NCBI GenBank assembly: GCA_965201085.1 | Contig: CBDAVS010000016.1 | Coordinates: 124,001-188,000 of the forward strand | DNA from: JAPOUP01 sp965201085 | GTDB taxonomy: Bacteria > Pseudomonadota > Alphaproteobacteria > Rhodobacterales > Rhodobacteraceae | DNA length: 64,000 bases | Reading direction: 5' to 3' | Part shown: positions 37,709 to 45,763 of the stretch, in pieces | How positions within the stretch are numbered: position 1 is the first letter of the stretch | How the letters are laid out: every line of letters starts with the position of its first letter | Position numbers and translations under genes: made by a program | The notes under the pieces: generated by a model | What the model was told of the DNA's origin: nothing | The model's database searches: none | The model's input: the letters and a program-made list of their open reading frames with translations, nothing else

Positions 37709-38233
37709 ATGGGCGGTTATCTGACCGAGGCGGTGGCCAACCACTTTCCTGAAAAGTACGGGAAGCATGACATCTCCCCGCTCAAGCTCCAGAAGCTTGT
37801 CTATCTGGCGCATGGCTGGCACCTGGCTTACCATGACGAACCTCCGGTAAATGATGGATATGTGGAGGCATGGCGATATGGCCCTGTGTTTCCATCCCTA
37901 TATCATCATTTCAAACATCGAGGCAGAATGCCGATTCTGGAACTGGCCAATGTGACTGACACTGACCTGGAGCGCCAGACCCCGAGAATCCCTAAAGCGG
38001 ACAGGTTGACACGCCGACTTCCCGACAGGATCTGGGAAGTTTACGGAAATCTCAGCGGCGAGGAGCTTTCCGAAATGACCCACAAGCAGGGTTCTCCCTG
38101 GCAGGAGGCGAGGGAAGCGGTGTGGCCGCCCTACAAAGGGCGGCCACGGTCATTCTCTATGCACGTGATACTCCGAAAAATCAATCCCTGCCAGCCGCCT
38201 GAAGCCGGCCGCCATGGTCAGACAGCTATATAG
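37709..38233 (+). CDS. Panacea-domain (SocA/DUF4065-like) protein, transposon cargo
   Basis: The 174-residue product reads KHDISPLKLQKLVYLAHGWHLAY, VEAWRYGPVFPSLYHHFK and LTHKQGSPW-like EMTHKQGSPWQEAREAVW, the hallmarks of the Panacea/SocA domain. Members act as antitoxins for many unrelated toxins, or as the ClpXP adaptor-antitoxin SocA. No toxin gene follows: the stop codon lies in the transposon's own right end and would be TAA there with or without the nested ISNCY. GGGGAGGAC precedes the ATG. It may be a solitary antitoxin, or serve the transposon. Confidence 0.85.
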   Translation: MGGYLTEAVANHFPEKYGKHDISPLKLQKLVYLAHGWHLAYHDEPPVNDGYVEAWRYGPVFPSLYHHFKHRGRMPILELANVTDTDLERQTPRIPKADRLTRRLPDRIWEVYGNLSGEELSEMTHKQGSPWQEAREAVWPPYKGRPRSFSMHVILRKINPCQPPEAGRHGQTAI

Positions 38234-39502
38234 TGTCCGCCAGAAAACTGCCAAGCTGCGGTTTTTGGGGGTAAATGACGGAATTCGCCTTGCGAAGAAT
38301 CACCGGATATGGCAGTCAGGGGCGGATTCGCCACCATATGCCGCGGAATCCGCCAATCCTCCCCTTCAGGAGCCCCCCATGCGCAAGGTCCACGACACCC
38401 AGCGGCGGCCCGGCGCCCCCGACATCAGGAGGATCAGGCCGACCGTGAAATCGAGGGACGACATCCCGGCGATCCTGACCGGCCTCCAGGACCTCTACAG
38501 CGACGAAGGGACCCGAAAGCGGCTGTTCGGGCTTCCGGGCAGGATGGTGCTGCCCGGAAGGAGCCGCCGGGTCGGCAGGCCGGGGATGGAACCGTGGACC
38601 ATCCTGGTGCTCGGCGTGGTGAAGCAGGGTATCGGGTGCGATTTCGACCGGCTTCAGGAACCGGCGAACGAGCACCGGACGATCCGGCGAATGATGGGCC
38701 ACGGATCATGGGACGTGGACGAATACCAGCGTCTGGTTGACAACGTGTCGCTCCTCACGCCGGAACTCCTCGCCGGAGGTCGGAAGGATGGTCGTGGAGA
38801 GGGGCCACAGGGTGGCCGGAAAAAGCCTGGCGCCGCGTTGCGCGGCCGCCGTCATTCCTTCGTGGCCGGGACCGACGTCCACCATCCGCCCGACCGCAGC
38901 CTGCTGATGGACGCGGCGCGGTGCATGGTCCGGGACGTGTCCCGGGCCTGCGGGGGGCCTGGGCCGCCCGGCTGGAGGCGGAAGGAATACCTTTGCGGAA
39001 AGCTCCGCAGGCCCTGTCCCGGTGTCGCCACGTCACGGCCCGCCAACCCGCGCCCGAGGGACGTGGAGGCGCCGCTCCGGCTGGCGCTGAAGCTGGCGGA
39101 CAGGGCGGAGATCGACGGCAGGTTGGGTATCCCGGGCTCATCGGACAGTATCCGGGGCTTCATCGGCCATGTCAGGCACCGGGCGGACCTGACCGGACGG
39201 TGGATCCTGAAGGGCGGGACGATCCCGCACCGCGGGAAGGTGCACCCGATATCCGGGCCGCACACCCGCTGGATATCGAAGGGAAAGGCCGGGGTCCCGG
39301 TGGAGCCCGGCGTCCCCGTCCGCGTCCCTGAGGACCGCCACCGGTTCATCCCGCTCCATTCGGTGATGTGGGAGGGGAGCGACGTGGACGTGGCGGTCCC
39401 CATGGGCGGCGCTCCGACGGGCCCGGCCAGGGACCCGTGAAGCCGGAATCCGCCGGATTCGGCCCGATCCCCGGAAAAATACGGGGTTTTCTGGCAGACA
39501 CT
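38232..39502 (+). mobile_element. ISNCY-family element with decayed transposase
   Basis: The ends AGTGTCCGCCAGAAAAC and GTTTTCTGGCAGACACT are inverted repeats, flanked by ATAT (38228-38231 and 39503-39506; the TATATA context makes the register ambiguous). The reading frame to 39440 holds ISNCY motifs: RPTVKSRDDIPAILTGLQDLYSD, GRPGMEPWTILVLGVVKQGIGCDFDRLQEPANEHRTIRRMMGHG, RLVDNVSLLTPELL, RGRRHSFVAGTDVHHPPDRSLLMDA. The later part is degraded and the total is shorter than usual. Related fragments are at 2652-2881 and 53729. Confidence 0.8.
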
Positions 39503-39513
39503 ATATAATCCCC

Positions 39514-40338
39514 GCCGATTCCTGAAGTTGCTTTCCTACAGGAACTCGCCATGGACTCAGAAAGCCATGTCAACCATGGCATATAATTCCCTGCAAAAAG
39601 TCCGAACGGGGGGGGGGGCACAGACGGCGTGCGAAGCAATATCGACGCGACATCGAGACGATGAAGAATCTCGCCAAACTGAAGACAAGCGACCTGTTGC
39701 TCGTTCCGATCCTGGAGGCCGCAATCAAAGCTTCAAAGGGTGGTTGACCCGACTCATGCCGCACAACGGAAATCTCCGCCCGGGCGGCGCGGACCGGCAT
39801 CCACACCTGCCAGAGCGTCGCCGTCCGCGACGAACAAACCACACCCCGGCCTCAATGCCCGTCGATTCCGCATTGGAGCTTCGGTCTTGCCCGTGTGCGC
39901 CAAATTGGGTTTGACAGCTACCGTCAATCCCAGCGTTTCAGCATTGAGGGGCTCTCGTCGAACACCCTACCGATCTCACCGCTGTGATTGCGCCTTGCCG
40001 GAAGCGAAAAAACCAGGGGCTCGGCCTCACCGTCCAATGGTGCGACTTTATCGTGGTGCGCGGCAATCCCATCGTCGATGCGAACGTCTTCATGGGAACC
40101 GAATCTGTTTGACCCAACAAACGCACAACCAGATTCGTTAACTGACGAAAGCTCGCATGAGACTAACATTTCGATAAAACGATGGGGTTTTATCGAGCTT
40201 TGGCTTTGGATATAAGTACCGTTCATATACGCGCGTGTAGCCCGCTCAGGCTTGAATCATTCCTTGGAAACGCTTCCGGCCCCAAGCGAGGCATCGTGCG
40301 ATCAGTAACACCCGAACTTGGACAAAGGACTGAAAAAT
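39514..40338. other. Decayed region upstream of rpsT, no gene identified
   Basis: About 825 bp. Short stretches such as IETMKNLAKLKTSDLLLVPILEAAIKASKG, and 300 bp later GFDSYRQSQRFSIEGLSSNTLPISPL and GLGLTVQWCDFIVVRGNPIVDANVF, look coding-like but lie in different frames with stops between. They may be the remains of one protein I cannot name. A run of ten G occurs near 39609. The rpsT promoter lies somewhere in the last 150 bp. Confidence 0.4.
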
Positions 40339-40602
40339 ATGGCCAATTCTCGACAAGCCAAAAAACGCGTGCGCCAGAATCTACGCCGCCTCGCCATCAA
40401 CAAAGTCCGCCGGTCGCGGATTCGCACCTTTCTTCGCAAGGTCGAGGAAGCGATTGCCTCCGGAAACGCCGAGACCGCGACAACGGCCCTGCGCGCTGCG
40501 CAGCCGGAACTGATGCGTGGCGTTACCAAAGGCGTCATGCACAAGAATACCGCCGCGCGAAAAATGTCGCGACTCAGCGCCAGGGTAAAGGCGCTTGGCT
40601 GA
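40339..40602 (+). CDS. rpsT: 30S ribosomal protein S20
   Basis: The 87-residue S20 starts MANSRQAKKRVRQNLRRLAINKVRRSRIRTFLRKVEEAI and ends KMSRLSARVKALG, full length for the family. It binds the 5' domain of 16S rRNA early in assembly. The preceding in-frame ATG at 40318 is not used, as the family begins MANS/MANT. Position just upstream of dnaA is common in alphaproteobacteria. Confidence 0.97.
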   Translation: MANSRQAKKRVRQNLRRLAINKVRRSRIRTFLRKVEEAIASGNAETATTALRAAQPELMRGVTKGVMHKNTAARKMSRLSARVKALG

Positions 40603-40627
40603 CGTAAAGCCGAGTTCGGATGCGTTC

Positions 40628-40643
40628 CCGAAAAAATTTTCGG
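40628..40643 (+). terminator. AT-centred palindrome after rpsT
   Basis: CCGAAAAAATTTTCGG is a perfect 16-bp palindrome 26 bp after the rpsT stop. It could form a small hairpin followed by no T-run, so it is only a weak candidate terminator; it could also be a protein-binding site. Confidence 0.4.
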
Positions 40644-41197
40644 CGGATTCCCGGCACGCGAATCCGCTACATCAAACACTTATCCGATTCTGTTTCCGCA
40701 CTCACCGATGTCAAGCGAACAATGCTGTTGCCTGTTTCGCTGAACGCTTGGTAATTCCTGTTTCGCAACTCACCAGTCGAGTTAGGGGGACACAAGGTGA
40801 AGAAGGGCCATTCCGACCTTTAGGCCAAGGTCGAGCGATCATTCCGGCTCCGCTTCACCGCTATTGGATCACTGGCCAGCACCCGCGCTGACCTAGAGGT
40901 CCTTCAACATCGATACCGCTCGTCAACACCCTGCCAAGTGGCGAGCGAGCGATGGTAATCTGTCCTGCGCTCTCGGATCGGGATGGCCGTGGATGGGTGG
41001 GATCATCCTCGGCACCGCTTCGTATCGGCTTGGCCGCCGGTCGAAAACAGCCGCCGCGCCGCGGGTAACCTGTTGGCGCTGAGCCGATGGTCTCGGCCTT
41101 CGACTGTGGGGAGCGCCTAGGGGGTGTCTGATATTCCAGGCACCGAAAGTTTGGCCCGGATACGGGCGATGGATTCAGTATAGGGTCGAATGGCGAT
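40644..41197. other. rpsT-dnaA intergenic region
   Basis: This 554-bp non-coding stretch is where an origin or the dnaA promoter would be expected. I looked for TTATNCACA-type DnaA boxes on both strands and saw only TTATCCGAT near 40680, which is a poor match. No AT-rich unwinding region is obvious. The origin may lie elsewhere, as in several alphaproteobacteria. Confidence 0.45.
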
Positions 41198-42547
41198 ATG
41201 GATATGGACACCTGGAGTGAACTGCGGAAAGAACTCATCAAAACGGTCGGGCGGGACAATTTCACCAATTGGATCGAACCGCTGGAATTCGTGGAATTGC
41301 GGGACGGAAACGCAACGTTCCTGGTCTCGACGCAGTTCATGGGCGAATGGGTGCAGCGCAACTTCGGTGACCGGATTCTGCAGCTTCTGTCTTCCGTTGA
41401 ATCCTCCGTCAAACGCCTGAAATTCGCTGTATCGGATCCCCCCAAACAGTCGGTCCCGGCGTCGAAGCCCAAGTCACTCACCACTCCCGTAACCGCCGAT
41501 GACCCAAGCCTTACCAGCGCCCCGCTCGATCCGAAATTCACGTTTGACCAATTTGTGGTCGGAAAGCCGAACGAACTCGCCTACGCGGCGGCAAGAAACG
41601 TCGCCAAAGGCGGGGCGATGTTCAACCCCCTGTTCCTGCATGGCTGCGTCGGCTTGGGAAAAACACATCTCATGCATGCGATCGGCCACGAGCTCATGAA
41701 CGGAAAGTCCAGACCGAAAATCGTCTATCTGTCGGCGGAGCAGTTCATGTTCCGCTTCGTCATGGCGCTCAATGACAAACGCATGATCAACTTCAAGATA
41801 CTATTCCGGTCGGTTGACTGTCTCATGGTCGACGATCTGCAGTTCATTGCCGACAAGGAAAAGACCCAGGAAGAGTTCTTCCATACTTTCAATGCATTGA
41901 TGGATCAAAAGAAGCAGATAGTCATTTCGGCCGACCGGGCGCCCGGAGAGATCAGGAAACTTGAGAACCGGATCAGGTCACGCCTGCAGTCGGGTCTTGT
42001 CATCGATGTTCATCCGACGGACTACGAGTTGAGGCTTGGAATTCTGCAGCGGAAGACGGAACTGCATCTCGAACAGCATGGCAATGTCGCCATCGCAGGC
42101 GGCGTATTGGAGTTTCTCGCACATCGCATTCCCAGCAACGTTCGCGTTCTTGAAGGCACCCTGATGCGGCTATTTGCGTTCGCCTCTTTGGTGGGACGGG
42201 AGATCACGCTGGATCTCGCTCAGGAATGCCTCGCCGATATTCTACGTGAGGCCAACCGCAAGGTCACGGTCGAAGAAATACAGCGCAAGGTATCGGAACA
42301 TTACAGGATCCGGATCGCCGACCTTATCGGCCCCCGCCGCTTCATGTCGGTAACCCGCCCGCGACAGATAGCGATGTACCTGGCGAAACAGCTCACATCC
42401 CGCAGCCTGCCCGATATTGGCCAACGCTTCGGTGGCCGTGATCATACAACCGTCATGCACAGCGTGCGCAGAATTGAGGAACTGAGGGGTAGGGATCCCC
42501 AACTCGCGGAGGATATTGACCTTCTGCAACGTGCGTTGAAAACATAG
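41198..42547 (+). CDS. dnaA: Chromosomal replication initiator DnaA
   Basis: The 449-residue AAA+ initiator opens oriC and loads the helicase. Domain I is at 1-75. A short linker of about 30 residues follows, then FTFDQFVVGKPNELAYAAARNVA. Walker A is HGCVGLGKTHLMHA (about 148-161), Walker B LMVDDLQFI, sensor region ISADRAPGEIRKLENRIRSRLQSGL. The domain IV signature RPRQIAMYLAKQLTSRSLPDIGQRFGGRDHTTVMH contacts the DnaA box. The glycine usual before VGLGKT is Cys here, which keeps the Walker pattern. It is the first gene of dnaA-dnaN-recF-(lysE)-gyrB. Confidence 0.97.
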   Translation: MDMDTWSELRKELIKTVGRDNFTNWIEPLEFVELRDGNATFLVSTQFMGEWVQRNFGDRILQLLSSVESSVKRLKFAVSDPPKQSVPASKPKSLTTPVTADDPSLTSAPLDPKFTFDQFVVGKPNELAYAAARNVAKGGAMFNPLFLHGCVGLGKTHLMHAIGHELMNGKSRPKIVYLSAEQFMFRFVMALNDKRMINFKILFRSVDCLMVDDLQFIADKEKTQEEFFHTFNALMDQKKQIVISADRAPGEIRKLENRIRSRLQSGLVIDVHPTDYELRLGILQRKTELHLEQHGNVAIAGGVLEFLAHRIPSNVRVLEGTLMRLFAFASLVGREITLDLAQECLADILREANRKVTVEEIQRKVSEHYRIRIADLIGPRRFMSVTRPRQIAMYLAKQLTSRSLPDIGQRFGGRDHTTVMHSVRRIEELRGRDPQLAEDIDLLQRALKT

Positions 42548-42666
42548 GGTTATTCAATCGTGATCGCACTCTCGACGGATTTTTCCATGCGCGAAGAAAC
42601 GGCTTGTGCGGTGACGCAGACAGGTTAGGTTGTGCGCTCCTGCTTCTTTAACGGAGATGAAGGCCG

Positions 42667-43785
42667 ATGAGAATCAGTATTGAACGCGGAACGCTGTTGA
42701 GGGCGGTCGGCCATACGCAATCGGTCGTCGAGCGTCGGACAACCTCGCAGATTCTCGGTAATCTGCTGATCGTGGCGGAGAAAAACAGCATAAGTTTCCG
42801 TGCAACGGATCTCGATGTGGAACTGGTCGATCGGGTTGACGCCAAAATCGAGCGACCGGGGTCGACCACGGTCAAGGCCCAGACCCTGAACGAGATCGTC
42901 CGGAAGCTGCCAGACGGTGCGCAGGTCCGGTTGGATGACGACGAGGTCGAGGGTCGAATGTCGATCGAGGCCGGTCGCTCCCAGTTCAAGCTGATGACCC
43001 TGCCTGCGGAAGATTTTCCGGTGATGGCATCCTCGGATTTCGCGGTGAATTTCATGATACCCGCAAGGTCCCTGAAGCGGCTGTTCGGAAAGACCAGATC
43101 CGCAGTGTCGATGGAGGAGACGCGCTATTACCTGAACGGGGTCTATATGCACATCGCCCAAGGGGAAGACGAAAAATGTCTGCGCTGCGTCTCAACCGAC
43201 GGCCATCGGCTGGCCAGGATTGACGCCGAACTGCCGGAAGGCGCGGAAGAGATGCCCGGTGTTATCGTGCCGCGGAAGGCGATCGCCGAAATCGGCAAGC
43301 TCCTTGAAGACGACGGCAACGACATCGCGGTCAGCGTGAGCGAGACCAAGGTGCGGTTCGCGACTCCCGAAGTCACGCTCACGACCAAGGTGATCGATGG
43401 AACCTTTCCCGATTACAGTCGGGTCATCCCGGTGGGTAACAACCGCAGGATGGAGGTTGACGCGCTCGAACTCACCAAAGCGGTCGATCGGGTGGCAACC
43501 GTGAGTCTGGAAACCTCGCGTGTCGTCAAAATGATGATCGAAAAGGACCAGCTTGTACTTTCGGTAAACGATCCCGACAGCGGTATGGCCCAGGAGGAAC
43601 TGGCGGTCGCATATAGCGGTGAAAGACTGGAAATCGGTTTCAACTCCAAATACCTGCTTGAGCTTTCCGGCCAGGTGGAACGAGATAATATAGTGTTTCT
43701 GTTCAATACCTCCGGCGATCCAGCGGTCATGCGTGAGAGCGATGACCCCGGCGCACTCTATGTCGTTATGCCGATGCGAACCTGA
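42667..43785 (+). CDS. dnaN: DNA polymerase III sliding clamp (beta subunit)
   Basis: The 372-residue ring clamp holds polymerase III on DNA. It begins MRISIERGTLLRAVGHTQSVVERR. It has the usual three-domain sequence landmarks TSQILGNLLI, FKLMTLPAEDFPVM, RYYLNGVYMHI, ATDGHRLA-type STDGHRLARIDAEL and the C-terminal VVMPMRT. It lies 119 bp after dnaA and 44 bp before recF. Confidence 0.97.
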   Translation: MRISIERGTLLRAVGHTQSVVERRTTSQILGNLLIVAEKNSISFRATDLDVELVDRVDAKIERPGSTTVKAQTLNEIVRKLPDGAQVRLDDDEVEGRMSIEAGRSQFKLMTLPAEDFPVMASSDFAVNFMIPARSLKRLFGKTRSAVSMEETRYYLNGVYMHIAQGEDEKCLRCVSTDGHRLARIDAELPEGAEEMPGVIVPRKAIAEIGKLLEDDGNDIAVSVSETKVRFATPEVTLTTKVIDGTFPDYSRVIPVGNNRRMEVDALELTKAVDRVATVSLETSRVVKMMIEKDQLVLSVNDPDSGMAQEELAVAYSGERLEIGFNSKYLLELSGQVERDNIVFLFNTSGDPAVMRESDDPGALYVVMPMRT

Positions 43786-43829
43786 TATCATCACCGCCAC
43801 CGGCGAAACTCTCGAATAGGTATCCCGAT

Positions 43830-44945
43830 ATGCCGGGACCAGCTGTGACAGGCCTGTCCCTCATGCGCTTTCGGAACCACAGGTCTCTGCTGCTTGAATT
43901 CGACGGTGAACCGATACTGATATTCGGACCGAACGGTGCCGGTAAGACGAATCTGCTCGAAGCGGTATCCCTGCTGTCCCCCGGCCGCGGTCTGAGGCGC
44001 GCCTCGGCAAGCGAATTCGCGCAAGGTCCCGAACACCGGGGATGGAAGATCACTGCGGTTATCAAAACACCCGAACAGGCGCATGAAGTCATGACATGGG
44101 CCGACCTCGACGGCCCTCGGCGCGTAACGGTCGACGGAAAGGCGACCACCCAGATGGCTTTGGGCCGAATCGCTCGTGTGATCTGGCTGGTTCCGTCAAT
44201 GGATCGGCTTTGGACCGAAGGTGCGGATTACAGGCGGCGGTTTCTCGATCGGATCGCGCTCAGCTTCGATCCCGATCATGCCCAACACGCCGTGATCTAT
44301 GAACGATCAATGCGCGAACGAAACAGGATACTCAAGGACCGGGTGCACGACCCTCATTGGTACACGGCTCTGGAGACGCGGATGGCCACCGCCGGATGCG
44401 CAATTCAAACCGGACGGCGCACGGCCCTCGACCGCTTGGGCGATGCACAGTCCGATGCCAAAACCGCGTTTCCCGCCGCCGAATTTGTTCTGACAGGTGT
44501 GGAGGGAAGCCTGACCCCCGATTCCGAGGAGGAATATTCCGCCGCTCTGGCGCAGAGCCGCAAAAGGGACATGATTGCGGGGCGGACGCTTATCGGCCCG
44601 CACCGGGCCGATCTGGAAGCGACATTCGCGGCAAAGGGAATTCCGGCCAGGCAATGCTCGACCGGAGAGCAGAAAGCCCTGCTGATCTCGATGGTACTCG
44701 CCAACGCACGGGCATTGCTTCGGGATTCCGGTTCCCCACCGATTCTGCTTCTCGACGAGGTCGCCGCCCATCTCGATTCCGGTCGTCGGGCGGCGCTTTA
44801 CAACGAAGTCCGCGCGCTCGGTGCCCAAGCCTGGATGACCGGGACGGGACCGGGACTGTTTGAGGGCTTCTCCGGCCCCGCCAGAAGACTTGAGATTTCG
44901 GAATCCGAAGGCACTCCCGCCGTCATCGAACATAGCCCGCGATGA
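43830..44945 (+). CDS. recF: DNA replication and repair protein RecF
   Basis: The 371-residue SMC-like ATPase loads RecA at gaps. The Walker A GPNGAGKTNLLEAVSLLSPGRGLR is near residues 33-56. MDRLWTEGADYRRRFLDRI follows, and STGEQKALLISMVLANARAL with ILLLDEVAAHLDSGRRAALY gives signature and Walker B. Start at ATG 43830 (MPGPAVTGLSLMRFRNHRS) with AGG nine bases before. Standard position after dnaN. Confidence 0.96.
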   Translation: MPGPAVTGLSLMRFRNHRSLLLEFDGEPILIFGPNGAGKTNLLEAVSLLSPGRGLRRASASEFAQGPEHRGWKITAVIKTPEQAHEVMTWADLDGPRRVTVDGKATTQMALGRIARVIWLVPSMDRLWTEGADYRRRFLDRIALSFDPDHAQHAVIYERSMRERNRILKDRVHDPHWYTALETRMATAGCAIQTGRRTALDRLGDAQSDAKTAFPAAEFVLTGVEGSLTPDSEEEYSAALAQSRKRDMIAGRTLIGPHRADLEATFAAKGIPARQCSTGEQKALLISMVLANARALLRDSGSPPILLLDEVAAHLDSGRRAALYNEVRALGAQAWMTGTGPGLFEGFSGPARRLEISESEGTPAVIEHSPR

Positions 44946-45042
44946 GGCAGGCCATCGATCTCCGGGCCGCCTTGGTAAACGGCTCTGCGCCAGCGACGGT
45001 CAGGTGAAAGTTCCGGGTGGCTTCGAATCGGGAATTTAACGC

Positions 45043-45663
45043 GTGACCGTCTCTCCGACGGAACTCGCTCTATACGCGGGGGCGCTCCTGGCTTTGTTAC
45101 TGACGCCAGGCCCCGTGTGGATCGCGGTTATCGCACGTACGATTTCGGGCGGTTTCAACACCGCATGGCCGCTGGCATTGGGCGTAGCTGTCGGAGACGT
45201 TCTGTGGCCCCTTGTCGCCATTCTCGGCGTTTCCTGGCTGGTCGGAACCTTTCCGGGCTTCATGTCGGTCCTGAAATGGGTTGCGGTCCTGACTTTCATC
45301 GTCATGGGAGCGCTGATTCTGCGCCGTGCAGGCAAGCGGGTCGATAGCGACAGTCGGTTGTCCCGGCCGGGCATGTGGGCCGGCTTCATGGCCGGAGTCG
45401 TCGCAATCGTCTCCAATCCGAAAGCGGCGCTGTTCTATATGGGTGTCCTTCCGGGTTTCTTCGATCTTTCACGAATCGTCATGATCGACATTGTTTTCAT
45501 CCTGGTTCTTTCGGTCGCCATCCCGTTTGCCGGAAACCTCGTCTTCGCTCTGTTCATCGACCGCATGCTCCACCTGATGACCTCACCGACCGCACTCAGG
45601 CGAACCAACACCGTGGCAGGCTGGCTTCTTGTCTGTGTCGGCCTGATGATCGCGGTGACCTGA
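45043..45663 (+). CDS. LysE/RhtB-family exporter
   Basis: The 206-residue inner-membrane protein has six hydrophobic segments and the family opening TPGPVWIAVIARTISGGFNTAWPLALGVAVGD. It also has NPKAALFYMGVLPGFFDL in the middle. Relatives export amino acids such as lysine, threonine or homoserine lactone. Start is GTG at 45043. It is inserted between recF and gyrB, which are often adjacent. Confidence 0.9.
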   Translation: MTVSPTELALYAGALLALLLTPGPVWIAVIARTISGGFNTAWPLALGVAVGDVLWPLVAILGVSWLVGTFPGFMSVLKWVAVLTFIVMGALILRRAGKRVDSDSRLSRPGMWAGFMAGVVAIVSNPKAALFYMGVLPGFFDLSRIVMIDIVFILVLSVAIPFAGNLVFALFIDRMLHLMTSPTALRRTNTVAGWLLVCVGLMIAVT

Positions 45664-45763
45664 CACCCGAAAAGGCCCGGGATTCACAGAATATTGCGTT
45701 CCGGGGGTGGCATCCACCCAAGAAATCCGTATATTGCCTCCACAGCCACAGAGGGTCTCGACA

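Larger units (their letters stand above)
36685..39513 (+). mobile_element. IS1595-type transposon carrying a Panacea-domain gene, interrupted by ISNCY
   Basis: The transposase and cargo gene are co-directional with 19 bp between them. The right end can be recognised: if the nested ISNCY and one copy of its duplication are removed, the sequence reads CAGACAGCTATATAATCCCC. This ends in the same TATATAATCCCC as the right inverted repeat of the other IS1595-type transposon at 53280. The left end is less clear: GGGGAAAG at 36685 shares only the first five bases with the expected GGGGATTATATA, so that tip is diverged or lost. The left boundary is therefore tentative. Confidence 0.65.
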
